Source: Armigeres subalbatus (lineage: Eukaryota > Arthropoda > Insecta > Diptera > Culicidae). Taken from it: DNA of 64,000 bases. The stretch spans positions 219,641,783 to 219,705,782 of the forward strand of contig NC_085141.1 in NCBI RefSeq assembly GCF_024139115.2, in the 5' to 3' direction. This document shows, in pieces, positions 10,869-22,329 of this stretch. The notes below the pieces were generated by a model. It was not told the DNA's origin and ran no database searches. It worked only from the letters and a program-made list of their open reading frames with translations. Positions within the stretch are counted from its first letter, which is position 1; each line of letters starts with the position of its first letter. The translations under genes were made by a program, and so were the position numbers.

Positions 10869-12295
10869 TTATAGCCTATTCAGATTGGGCTATTTATGAC
10901 TTTGTTAAGTGAGAGGGTATCCAATTATTACGAGGTGTTCAGACTGCATCAAGATAATATATCTTGACGTTTCCATGTTTCCTCATTTGCACGCTAATAC
11001 AGGGTTGAATTCAAGGAGAGTTTTAAAATTTAATTTGCGAAATCAAGCATTTGTGTGGCGACAATCGAACCTTTTTTTCTGAACAAAGTTTCAACGAAAA
11101 AAAAATATAAAAAAAAATATGAAAAGGGATTTTCGAAGAATATTTGAAGCTCTCATTAAGGATAATGAGCGAAGCTACATTCATTAGTTGGGTGCGCCGT
11201 TCTTCGGGGAATCAGACTATTCCTCAATTTATTTTTAAGTTTAAAAGTGTTTTGATTCTGTACTATGATCGAACGGAGATTTGATAGAAAAATTTAGATA
11301 CTTTTGGGAATTCTCACAAATAAATAAAAAAAGGACGATTGGACCAATTTTCAAGAAATATTATCGAACTAAAATGTATTTCCACCAGTATCTCCATGTA
11401 TGAAGGGCAACTCAGCAATTTTTTTTTCTTCAAAAATGGAAACTTAACCATTGCGTTCTACTCGACAATCAATGATACAGCTTCTAACAAAATCGAATCG
11501 TTTGAATGTGATAAAATTTAAACTGGATTTTGGATGAATTAATGCATTACCAATCCATGTTTTATTTAAGGTTATTCTACTTTATATATACATCCCATTC
11601 AAATCGTACAGTTGTCCCACGTGAAAAATGTTGAAATCCAAAGTGTATTAAGCCATTCAAGGAGCAGAATTGAAACAATTTATGAAATCATGTTTATTCA
11701 TCAAATATATTCGTTTTACAACCATTCCTACGTTTTAAATTGTCTTCCGCATTGGCCCTTGAACTTTGAAAATTTATTCGATTTGTTCTATTAAATCTAG
11801 GTTTAAGTTAAATATTTCATGTTAATTCTAGAGAGCATCTGTTTTTTAAACAATTCATGTTGAATAAGTGGAGAATAAATAATTATCATCATTATTTTTC
11901 ATCATATAAAATGCTTTCCACAAAACCATCACAATCCGAGTTATTCTTCAGCGCTCAGAAGATTTCCATCTAGCATGCATTCGACCCTGCTGCGACAGAA
12001 AGAGCATGACTGTCAACTACGAAACGAAATGAAAACAGAGAGAATTTTCTCTCTGGCAAAGAGAGCGTGACGCTTGTCAGTTTTGTTTTGTTGAATTTCT
12101 CCCTGCATCCCAGTTAGAACGAAAGCTCTCTCGTAATAATTGTTCGTAATAAATTCTTTATTATTTTTTTTAGCGGGTATCTTTTGACAGCGCAAAATGT
12201 ATGGAATATTACGTAAATAATGACATCATAAAGCGTATTTACTCTGAAACGCCAATTATTATGTCATTAATGGCGTAATCTGAATAGGCTATTAC
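10869..12295. mobile_element. Non-autonomous TIR element, about 1.4 kb
   Basis: TAGCCTATTCAGATT near 10871-10887 recurs inverted at about 12276-12292. The match extends inward to about 32 bp with a few differences and ends in ATGAC on both sides. The 1.4-kb interior is AT-rich with no coding frame. It contains a short inverted pair around 12040-12075 (TTTTCTCTCTGGCAAAGAGAG). This is consistent with a defective DNA transposon of unknown superfamily. Confidence 0.6.
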
Positions 12296-13028
12296 GATAC
12301 TTCTTGTTATGGATCACCGAAGATAGCATTGTAATAAATGAAACTGAAGAATTACGTCAATAAAACAAAATATTATTGATCATATTTATTCTATAAAAAA
12401 AAAGTTTGGTGCTATTAATTTTTTGGATTATCACCAATTGACGAGTGATTTTGGATATTATTGTCGTCGATTGGATTGTGGATTATCGACCGTTTCAGCT
12501 CCTCCTGCCCATGGTAAGGAGAACATTCAACAATACAGCACTGTGCAGGATTGCTGGTAAACTATCTTATATGTCTTGCGGCCTTATCTGCAATGAATAA
12601 TGACTGAATGTGAAATGCGATAACAAATTTTGCACATAATAAAATGTACCTGGGTGAAAAACCTTGACTGTGAAATTGAATTACTGAATAATGTCAAATA
12701 GATTACTAGATTGGGATTGTACAAAAAGTATCACATGTTTTGGGATTAAATGCCAGGATTCAATCCTCCCATACAAAGTGGAAAAAGACAATGCATGCCT
12801 GGATTGGGATCGTTTGCGTGATTGGGATTGATCTCTCTACCATTTTTTGAATCTCAGCAGCTCCCAGAGTGTGATTTTTTGAAGACTGGACTCATTGATT
12901 ACCCAAATTTCGGGTTCGTCTGACTCAGATCAATTATGTTGACATACCCAGATTTTGACAACTGCCAATATTGAAAAAATCCGGGTACAAACGACCCAGC
13001 CAATGAGTTGTTTCAGGTTAGTGTGTAC
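12296..13028. other. Noncoding stretch without recognised features
   Basis: AT-rich sequence with several GATTGGGATT-like words around 12710-12830 but no regular period. No gene or element was recognised. Confidence 0.5.
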
Positions 13029-13321
13029 ATCGGCCCGCAGCGGATGTCATTTTTTCGATCGATAAGAAGAAGAATCATGGAAAAAGAAGACGCTCGTGGT
13101 TAAGTCCATGGGCTAAACCACGATGACGTCACGCGCCGATTTTCGGTAAGAAAATATCTTCTGCGGGCAATGTTTATAAAAAATGAATCTCGACATGAAC
13201 ATCTGGTGAACTAAAATGCTCTGAGTTCACTGAAATATTCATCGGCCCGCAGCGGATGTCACTTTTTCGACCGAGAAGAAGAAGAACCGTTGAAAAAGAA
13301 GATGTTCGTGGTTAAGTCCAT
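13029..13321. repeat. Pair of 83-bp direct repeats
   Basis: Segments at about 13029-13111 and 13240-13321 are the same sequence with about a dozen differences, starting CATCGGCCCGCAGCGGATGT and ending GTGGTTAAGTCCAT. They are 211 bp apart. The spacer is not an open frame. This could be a tandem duplication or the remains of a repeated element end. Confidence 0.75.
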
Positions 13322-14113
13322 TGTGCCGGAGCCAAACATTGAAGATTGTCGTTTCAGATCTTATATTGAGAAGTATTGTTATTGCTTGGGGAAAAAAAAC
13401 TTGGGGTTGTTTACAAGATACGACCGTTGGCCGTAAACTACGTAAAACAAAATTTAGTACACTGAACCAATCATTACACTACAGATATTGCTTTTTGCAT
13501 TGAAAATTTTCGTTTCGTCACTGAAATTATTGACACTTGTCTTCAGCGACTGCTTCCGCGATAGAGCATTTGCCTTGGCATTTGCACATTTTATTCACTC
13601 ATACATCTGTAATAGTGTCAACAATTTCAGTGAAAAGCTCTATTTCTGACATTGGTGCACTCACACTACCAATCGAAATCATTTGTCAAAAATCAGGGAT
13701 ACCAACTTGACAACTCTATCTCCTTGTCGCCGAATCTGGCGCTGAGTGCTCGGCGCGAGACCCAAAGGTGGGAATAAAATTTTGGGATTTATGCGCAATA
13801 CAAACAAATATACGTACACAAAGTAGCGACCACAATAAAGGTAGCCTTTAAGGTAGCCTTTACACCTCGGGAAAATTTTCGGCCGGATTTTGGTCCCCGT
13901 GCATTTTAAATGGGGCCAGGATTTTGATTTTCTGTGCCCAAATCCCGAAAACATGTTTCTTTCCATTTTTCTTTTGTTTTTCTGTGTCATATGTCATTAA
14001 TATCTTGTTATTACATTTTATGTGCAAGAGATCGTGTTTCAAAGTCATTGCACATAAAATATATTACGAAAGTTTATGTTTTCAAATAGTTTCGTAAATA
14101 TTTTGCATTAAGG
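13322..14113. other. Noncoding stretch
   Basis: There is no convincing coding frame. A minor duplication of AAGGTAGCCTTT is seen near 13837-13860. Nothing else was recognised. Confidence 0.5.
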
Positions 14114-14474
14114 GTCTGTTCAAATATTACGTAACGCAATAGGGGGTGGGGAGTTGTTCAATTTTTGGTACGATTTGTTACCAAAATATATGGGGGTGTT
14201 TCAAAATATTGTAACGTGTAACAAATTTATCACATAGCGTAAAATAAACTTAATATGTTTTAAATTATTTGCGTTCTTTAAAACTATACCCTAAGTAACA
14301 ATTTATCGTATTATGCTTCGAATTCTATTAAAAATAAGATTTTTATTGAAAATTTAATTTGTTACGTTACGCTTAGGGGGTGGGGGTATTTGAGATAATT
14401 GTTACAATTTGTTACGAGGGGGTGGGGGGTTCTTGAAAATCGCGTTTTTCGCGTTACGTAATATTTGAACAGAC
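14114..14474. mobile_element. MITE, 361 bp, with G-rich subterminal blocks
   Basis: The ends are GTCTGTTCAAATATTACGTA and its exact inverse, extending to 24 bp. Inside each end lie GGGGGTGGGG blocks and GTTACG-type words. The interior has no open frame. The target duplication is not obvious. Confidence 0.85.
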
Positions 14475-14647
14475 AACCACATTTGAAATAAGACCTACAC
14501 TGCCAAAAATATCTATATAAGATATATGTGTCACCGTTATAAATTTTTGCAATAGCTCCACCTTAATATAATCGATATAGAACCACACATAAATTAAATA
14601 ATTGCTAATTCGAGATCACACATAAAGTTTATTTGCATATATATTTT

Positions 14648-14911
14648 ACTAGTCGACTCGGCAGACGTTGTCCTGCATAGTAGGCGAAAATGCGCGTTGT
14701 GAACTGCCCATGCAAAATCTCCATACGAAACTTAACTTTAGTTTTTCACGATTTACTCAACCTTTCTTGTAATTTTTGCATTGGGAAATATCATATAAAC
14801 CCGTCGGAAACGGTAACGAACATACCTGCTAAAGAAATGAAGGAAATCCATCCAGCCGTTTTCGAGTTATGCGGATACGAACACAGACCATTTCATTTTT
14901 ATATATATAGA
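14648..14911 (-). mobile_element. Possible Helitron-like short element
   Basis: Read on the minus strand, the segment starts TCTATATATATAAAAATG after an A and ends with CTAGT. That resembles the TC start and CTRRT end of Helitrons, and a short palindrome (AGTCGACT) lies just before the end. The host base after the end is A rather than the expected T, and the hairpin is weak, so the assignment is tentative. Confidence 0.35.
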
Positions 14912-15159
14912 TTTTATTAGAAGTTCGCGTGGAGAATGGTTATGTGTGCGCTGATATACATCATAAGTTAAATCTATGGATTTTTTCCAATAAATATGTG
15001 TGGATTTTTAGTAGTGTATGGCCTATTGATGGCTTCTATGCGCGTTCTGCACATAATTTATATCATGCGATTAATTTGAGTGTAGTTCTACGTTAAAAAA
15101 AAGTGTACAAGACACGCAGCCAGTTATAGCATCCATGATGACCAATATAAATAAACATA

Positions 15160-15571
15160 AAGGGTATCATTCGCATCGCAGTTTTGCTGACGTCATGTTT
15201 AAAGTAACTCCAAATACGTTAGTGAGAATGAGGTGGTCGTTCTCCTTCTCCTTCTATTTCATTGCTAGTAGTGCGGCTGTCGTTGCTGAGTGGGCTACGA
15301 AGCCACTGCAAAAATTTGGATGCGATCTGTCCGAAAGTGAGCGTAGTCGAGTAAAGATGGTCGTCGCCGTCGCGCTGTGAAAATTAGTGCCGTGTGAGTG
15401 GAAAAAATATTGGAAACCAGCAAGTGAAAATCAGCAGTAAATATAAGAAAATTGTGCATTTCCCGTTCGAAATTGTGTTTCAAAGGGTGAAACTGTAGTG
15501 CGTGCACAGTTTGCGATCGCGTAGACGATCTAAAAGTACAGTTTAATTCAAGAAAATCGATTGATTTGGAT
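15160..15571 (+). promoter_or_regulatory. Candidate promoter and noncoding first exon
   Basis: This block is more GC-rich than its surroundings. It contains a perfect CRE-type palindrome TGACGTCA (about 15188-15195). From about 15290 it has the composition of an insect 5' UTR (many GTGAAAA and AGTG words, no long frame). It ends in a good splice donor, GGAT|GTGAGTAA, with GT at 15572. GC-rich sequence continues to about 15860. No coding exon in the window confirms it. Confidence 0.35.
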
Positions 15572-15577
15572 GTGAGT

Positions 15578-16423
15578 AATTTTTTTCCTTCCCTTTGCGG
15601 ATGGGTCGATGAAAAAGTTTTCTCCTTCATTCACACTCACACAATTCCTGTTGGATAGTGGAAAGAGAGTGCGAATCGAATGGGAAAAAGCTGTATCACG
15701 GCCTCTACTGTAAATGAGTGTGCCCGTGGAAAAGCAACGCCAGTGAGGGGAAAAGTGAGTGCGGCCCAGAGAAAAGCGACGACGACAACGCCCATCGGTA
15801 GCGCAGAGATATTTCGGACATGGGTGCCAAAACGGTGCAGCATGCCCGAAAGGAATGAGAGAGAAGCATATTTTAATTGAATCGATGACATCATCGGCCA
15901 TCATCATTCTTATTTTCCTCATCCGCCGTCATCATTAAAACCAACATGATTATTTTCCCGTTAAATACCGCAATGTTGGGACTAAACATATTTTCCATTT
16001 TAGTTAATTTGAAAGAAAAATGCTAAGATTATTGAGGAATTTCAGATAGGAAATTCATTTTTATTGGTATGGGGCGAATGCCTATGTTTTTATTAATTTG
16101 ACCTCGCAACCGCTTGTCATGCAATGGAAGGGAGAGTCTTGAATTTTCGGCTCTAGATAGATAGGGTGTTCAAAAAATTTTGGGAAAGAAATGTGATGTT
16201 CGATCAAGAGTTTTACTGTGACATGGTTATTATGTAAAATCTCTCGGGAAAAAAGATTGTTTCAAAATTTTAGCGAATAAAAGCGTTTACACAATAACTA
16301 TTATTGGATGCTGTATATTGAATTTGTATTTTTTGTGTGTGCTTAAAGTACTGTGTCCAGATAAGCCTTCAGCCGGCTCTTAAATGGCACAGATTATCCA
16401 CGATAGAACTCATTTCTATCTAC
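15578..16423. other. Noncoding stretch, GC-rich in its first 300 bp
   Basis: The first part (to about 15860) resembles 5' UTR or regulatory sequence. The rest is AT-rich and without visible features. Confidence 0.4.
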
Positions 16424-16668
16424 AGACCTTATTCGATTTTGACACGCGTTCGGAACATTTATGTTGCCAAAATCGAAGGGTTCTTGTTTTCTCATGATAC
16501 TTCACATTTTCTTCATTTATTATGACACTAGACACACTGACAATTTTCACGCGCATTTTGAAATCTAAGAGTTTTTGATTATTTTTTTATGTCGTTTATA
16601 AGCAATTCAAAAAATAAATTTGTATTACCAAAATCGAAAACGTTGGTTGCCAAAATCGAATGGGGTCT
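16424..16668. mobile_element. Possible MITE with repeated CAAAATCGAA motif
   Basis: The ends AGACCTTATTCGATTTTG and CAAAATCGAATGGGGTCT are inverse copies with two differences. CTAC occurs just outside both ends and may be a short target duplication. The motif CCAAAATCGAA recurs twice more inside the element. Confidence 0.5.
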
Positions 16669-17238
16669 CTACTAGATTTATTTCCACCCCCGATGGTGGT
16701 ATCAAAGTGCCTAATTATCTAAAATAAAAGTCGAAGAACTTTAGGCGTTATTATGCAAGAATCAGTTATATTGCTAATAGTAATACAAATTTTGACATTC
16801 TTGGACACCCTACTGCCAGTACTGTGTGGAGAGAGTGCCAATACTTGAGCGCCATACAGACAAGTCTTCCCGTTATACACACATATAATACGCGTGCCCT
16901 CGCTGTTCTGCTTCATGGTCGGTGTTCAGACATCATGGATGTATGTTTAGTGTTTATGCTTTGGCTTGCATACGCATCGCATATTGCCACAAAAGAAAAG
17001 CATCCGCCACTTTCCACTGACTGAATCATTGGGGAAAAGTAAAGCCTCTTGTTTTTGGCTCATTTCCTTCCGTGGGCTATTTTTTACTAATGTTATTTAA
17101 AAGCAAAAATAGAAGTGATTATTCGTATATATGATGATCCAGTAGCAGGTAAGTCTATGTTTTAATCTTGTTTTAATGTTATATATAAATCAACTCATGC
17201 GATATGTTTGCGCTACATAATTTGAATTCGCTAGTACG
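16669..17238. other. Noncoding stretch without recognised features
   Basis: AT-rich DNA with only short, non-protein-like frames. Confidence 0.5.
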
Positions 17239-17395
17239 TCATTTGTAATAAGAAAAAAAAGTCAAGTACCAGACACTGAAGACGGCCTTACAGTTGAGGT
17301 GGAAATACGTATATGTAAAAGTAATACGAAGTGGTGGAATTAAATGGAATTGTACTAAACTCTTATGACAGTGAAAACATTCCACTAAAAAAGAG
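17239..17395 (+). repeat. Dispersed repeat, copy 1
   Basis: The stretch containing GAAGACGGCC, GAAATACG, AGTGGTGGAA and a final ACATTCCACTAA is alignable with 38389-38515 in the same orientation. The two copies are diverged, so this is an old dispersed repeat of unknown type. Confidence 0.65.
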
Positions 17396-17666
17396 CTATA
17401 AATAATTTTCTTGAGGCAAGAAATGTTATTGAGGTGGTTCAAGACCCCTTCCCCTGCTTTGAAGGATAGCTCACATACAAATGAAATAGAAATTTCTGCA
17501 AAACTCGAGAATTGATCCAGCAAACGGAACCAAATTTGGTATATGGAGGTTTTTGAAGACAAAAAATGTTTCTATGGTGATTCGAAACCATTCCCCTAAC
17601 CATCTTTTAAATAAATTGCGAAAGCGATCAATTTTAGGCGATACGAGCTTCGTCGGGTCTGTTAGT
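17396..17666 (+). repeat. Possible transposon terminus ending in GGGTCTGTTAGT
   Basis: The segment ends in ACGAGCTTCGTCGGGTCTGT, a small hairpin (ACGA/TCGT) followed by a TTAGT end. This resembles short insect elements with a Helitron-like 3' end. The 5' limit is not defined. Confidence 0.3.
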
Positions 17667-19173
17667 AAGAAATAAATGAATAATTAACAAAGCTATGTAG
17701 CTCAGTTTAACTTTTAATCATTGCACATAACTTTTGTTGTTATTCCATGATTAAAAAAAAAAGAATCAACTGAATGACTGACAGGGATTGTTCAAACATT
17801 CTTAGTGTGAAACCTCTGTCCCTGTATCCTAACCTAAAAATTCCAACAAACTCCGCATGAGCTCGTGACAATGCAGATGTATATTCGGCTTGCAGTGGGC
17901 GAGTGATTGCATTATCATTTCTTCCCCCGTCTATACATTGACTTGCATTCTGAAGTGGCAGGTGCCAGTGTAACCTAACAAATGAGATCACCAGTACTCA
18001 GGGTTCAGATTTCTCACTCACTCACGCGACAACAGATCACTCCACCATGCATTTCTCGCGTAACATATGATTACGGCTTATAAACCAAAACAATGATGTT
18101 TGATTTTCTGGCATGAACGATTGCTTTGTAAATTATTCTTCATGCTAGTTAAAACTCCGTACTTGATATCTCTTTAGAAACACATTAATTGCTATTTTGT
18201 GTGAACGTCTCACGAACCATTTGCACCATAGTGGTTTTTAAGTGCTTTGTTGGCGCCCTCAATGCGGAATGTTTGCTTTGGTTTTTAGGCCGTTCACTTT
18301 ATATTGTTTATTTAGAAAAACTAGCTTCAAGTTATTTTCAAATGTATATTCTTACTAGGTTTTCGATATATCGCATAGCAGAACTGCTCTGGCTAACAAA
18401 TCTAAACAAATCCGATGGTGTTAGTAGCTTTGAGCAAACGGCTTAAAAACCAGACGTGTTGCCGATGATGCGAGTAAACGGCGCGATTTTTGTTTTAGCT
18501 GAAATTTTGTAGATTTCGAATGGTTTTTCATTTAATCTTGATCTGCTGTTATAATATAACCATTTACGTATAGTATTGGCATGGCTTGGCAATGAAATAA
18601 GTTTCTACTTCAATAAATGACTAATTTCATAGAAAATTTGAACCTCATTTTTCTCGGTTCAGCTTTGTTGGTTTTTCGGCCCTAATCATATGTTGCTCGA
18701 GATTTTATCCGAATAAATTACACTGCGATAAACTCCGGCACAAGCGATATTGCGAAAAATTGTTATCCTTCTTCCCATGTTTCGCGAAAATCAAATGCTG
18801 CTTACTTTGCCTCTCCCCGCAGATTGAATCTGACGATGCGCCACGATAAGCAGAAGGACAGCAGTTTTTCCCTTCGCTTTCAATCAATTCTTGTGGTAGG
18901 CGGTCTAAACATTTTAAAATTGTTTTAGGTTCGAATCCCGTTGCAGTCCTAAATTTTTGTAAACATGCTTGTAAAATTTATCTAGTGAGGTGACGAGAAG
19001 GAAAATTTGGGATTAAAATTAAATTATCCGGCGCTCACGGATTAATCACCCGCCATTCTATCCGGATAAAAATGTTGTGTGAGAATACTTCCTCACAGGG
19101 CAACATGAAAAATCACACTCCGCTTAATGGATTAATCGGCGAATGTGAGCAGTTAGTAGAAGAGAAGAATGCA
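17667..19173. other. Noncoding stretch
   Basis: No coding frame or clear element was seen in about 1.5 kb. A GGTTCGAATCCC box at about 18933 was examined as a possible tRNA remnant and not accepted. Confidence 0.5.
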
Positions 19174-19182
19174 GCATGGGCG

Positions 19183-19245
19183 TTTCGGAGATGAGCCAGC
19201 CTCGGGCTGAAAGTCTCCTAAATAAAGACAAAAAAAAAAAAAAAA
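19183..19245 (+). mobile_element. Short retroposed 3' tail with poly(A) and target duplication
   Basis: A 63-bp insert (GAGATGAGCCAGCCTCGGGC..., AATAAAGAC, then a run of about 16 A) is flanked by GCATGGGCG on both sides (19174-19182 and 19246-19254). The exact duplication and the A-tail indicate LINE-machinery insertion of a tiny 3' fragment. The same tail occurs at 39283-39335 and 46233-46293 on the minus strand. Confidence 0.8.
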
Positions 19246-19254
19246 GCATGGGCG

Positions 19255-19432
19255 AGATTGCTGCAACACCGCACGAGGGCGAACGAGGCACGATACAAAC
19301 GGGTGCGGAACAGACAAAACTCGATTTTCCGGAGGAAAAAGCGCTAGCAGGAAGATCGAGAGCCTGAAAAGACGGATGAACTGTACCGCGCTAATAACGC
19401 ACGAAAGTTCTATGAGAAGTTGAACCGTTTAC
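19255..19432 (+). pseudogene. RTE-type non-LTR retrotransposon, left fragment
   Basis: A frame reads ANEARYKRVRNRQ... and, after a TAG at about 19345, ...DELYRANNARKFYEKLNRL up to 19432. This is the linker that precedes the reverse transcriptase in insect RTE-type elements. The same protein line resumes at 24251 (PDMCKD, LLTNEREVIQRWRQHYEEHLNGD), on the other side of the 4.8-kb TTAA element. The two pieces are therefore one retrotransposon split by that insertion. An internal stop shows it is decayed. Confidence 0.7.
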
Positions 19433-19740
19433 TTAACCCTTATCCTCCCTTGATACTTTTTAGGCACTAAAAAATGACTTAAAAAAATCATAACTCCTTT
19501 GATTCTCAACCGATTTTGACGATTCACCTACCAAACGAACCGGTTAGGTCTCTAGTTTTCAAACCTGAGAAGAGAATCTGCATTGGCCACCTGGTTCCGG
19601 AATAATTCCGGGGTCGAGTTGAGTACCTTTTTTTCTCAAATCAAATGACCTTGCTAAAAGTCTTAAAACTAATTTTTTGATGTGTCCTACTTCATGAAAT
19701 CACGAGACATGTTCAATAGTGCCTGTTCCAAGGTTCCCTG

Positions 19741-22050
19741 GTGGGTTTGGACAGGTTCTGCGGCATTCCGGGGACCTGGTTCCCTCGGGACGTGGCCACT
19801 TTTCGATTTGATTCGAAACCCTCTTGCGATGTCTCAAACTTCATGATTTTGCGCAACAAGCTCAATAGAGTCTAATTTGAGGTACCTAAGTGGTTCTGGT
19901 CAGGTTCCGTGGCATTCCGGGGACCTGGTTCCCCCGGGGAAGTGGACACTTTTCGATATGATCCGAAACCCTTCTTGCAACGTCTCAATCTTCATGATTT
20001 CGCGAAACGAGCTCAATAGTCTAATTTGAGGTACCTGAGTGGTTCTGGTCAGGTTCCGTGGCATTCCGAGGACCTGGTTCCCCCGGGGAAGTGGCCACTT
20101 TTTGATTTGATCCAAATCCCTGCTTGCGACGTCTCAAACTTCATGATTTCGCGAAACGAGCTCGATAGAATCTAATTTGAGGTAGCTGAGTGGTTCGGGT
20201 CAGGTTCCGTGGCATTCCGGGAACCTGGTTTCCCCGGGGAAGTGGCCACTTTTTGATTTGATCCGAAACCCTTCTTGCGACGTCTCAAACTTCATGATTT
20301 CGCGAAACGAGCTCAATAGAGTCTAATTTGAGGTACCTGAGTGGTTCTGGGCAGATTCCGTGGCATTCCGGGGACCTGCTTCCTCCGGGCAAGTGGCCAT
20401 TTTTCGATTTGATTCCAAATCCATTTTGCGACGCTTCAAACTTGATGATTTCGCGAAACAGGCTCAATAGAGTCTAATTTGAGGTACCTGAGTGATTCTG
20501 GTCAGGTTCCGTGGCATTCCGGGGACCTGGTTCCCCCAGGGAAATGGCCACTTTTTGATTTGATCCGAAACCCTTCTTGCGACGTCTCAATCTTCATGAT
20601 TTCGTGAAACGAGCTCAATGAAGTCCAATTTGAGGTACCTCAGTGGTTCTGGTCAGGTTCCGTGGCATTCCGGGGACCTGGTTCCCCTGGGGAAGTGGCC
20701 ACTTTTCGATTTGATCCCAAACCCTGCTTGCGACGTCTCAATCTTCATGATTTCGCGAAACAGGCTCAATAGAGTCTAATTTGAGGTACCTGAGTGATTC
20801 TGGTCAGGTTCCGTGGCATTCCGGGGACCTAGTTCCCCCAGGAAATGGCCACTTTTAGATTTCATCCGAAACTCTTCTTGCGACGTCTCAAACTTCATGA
20901 TTTCGCGAAATGAGGCCAATAGAGTCTAATTTGAGGTACCTAAGTGGTTCTGGTCCGTGGCATTCCGAGGACCTGGTTCCCACGGGGAAGTGATCACTTT
21001 TTGATATGATCTGAAACCCATCTTGCGACGTCTCAATCTTCATGATTTCGCGAAACAGGCTCAATAGAGTCTAATTTGAGGTACCTGAGTGGTTCTGGTC
21101 AGGTTCCGTGGCATTCCGGGGACCTGGTTCCCCCGGGGAAATGGCCACTTTTTTATTTGATCCGAAACCCATTGTGCGACGCCTCAAACTTCATGATTTC
21201 GCGAAACGAGCTCAATAGAGTCTAATTTGAGGTACCTGAGTGGTTCTGGTCAGGTTCCGTGGCATTCCGGGGACCTGGTTCCCCCGGGGAAATGGCCACT
21301 TTTTGATTTGATCCGAAACCCTTCTTGCGACGTCTCAAACTTCATGATTTCGCGAAACGAGCTCAACAGAGTCTAATTTGAGGTACCTAAGTGGTTCTGG
21401 TCAGGTTCCGTGGCATTTCGGGTACCTTGGTTCCCCCGGGGAAGTGGCCACTTTTTGATTTGATCTGAAACCCATCTGGCGACGTCTCAAACTCCATGAG
21501 TTTGTGAAACGAGCTCAATAAAGTCTAATTTGAGGTACTGGAGTGGTGCTGATAAGATTCAGTGGCATTCTGGAAACCTGGTTCCCTTGGGGAAGCGGCT
21601 ACTTTTCGATTTGATTCAAAACCCATCTTGCGATGCCTCAAACTTCATGATTTCGCGAAACGCAGTCAATAGAGTCTAATTTGAGGTATCTGAGTAGTGC
21701 TGGTCAGGTTATGTTACATCCTTGGAATCTGGTTCTACCAATTTTTGATGTGATCTGAAACCCATTTTCCGTCGTCTCAAATTTCAAGATTTCACGAAAC
21801 GAACTCAATAGATTCTATTTCGAGGTATCTGAATGGTGTTCATCAGGTTTCGTGACATTCCGAGAACCTGGTTCTCTTGGAGATGTGGGCTTTTTTGTAG
21901 TGATCGGAAACCCATCTCTAGACAAACTTCATGGTTTCACAAGACATTTTCAATAGAGATTTTTTCAAGGTACTCGAGTGGTGCATGTTATGTTCCGTGT
22001 GGCGTTCAGGGAATGTGGTTTACCAGGCAGGTTCTTGATGCATTTTAAAC
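19741..22050 (+). repeat. Left satellite array, ~151-bp monomer, about 15 copies
   Basis: The word GAGGTACCT recurs at 19879, 20028, 20179 (one base changed), 20330, 20481, 20632, 20783 and 20933, a spacing of 149-151 bp. Each monomer contains GGTTCCGTGGCATTCCGGGG, CCACTTTTTGATTTGATCC, TGCGACGTCTCAAACTTCAT and GAAACGAGCTCAATAGAGTC. Monomers from about 21540 onward become more divergent and end near 22050. Confidence 0.95.
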
Positions 22051-22329
22051 CCTTCCTGAATCGTATCACTTGTGTCAGGTGGAAACTATTCAGAAGTACA
22101 AAGTTTCTCAGAATACTCGAGAGCATGTAAAACATTTTAGAATTTCATGTTTCGTTGTTCATGTTACAGATTACATGATTCAGGATTCAGAATACATAGA
22201 GCAATTTAATCATCCCCTGAGGACACCAGGTTACTGACATAATGAGAAACGTCTTCTTGTTTCGCGAGATCATGAAGTTTGAGACGTCAAAATATTGTTC
22301 AGTTCAGTTCACATTAAAAATGACCACAT

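Noticed and set aside
15135..15922. Frames of 66-124 codons on both strands in the GC-rich block
   Set aside because: Overlapping frames on both strands without domain character; composition fits a 5' UTR better.
18890..18960. GGTTCGAATCCC box that could be a tRNA gene
   Set aside because: No consistent T stem, anticodon stem or A box could be placed around it.
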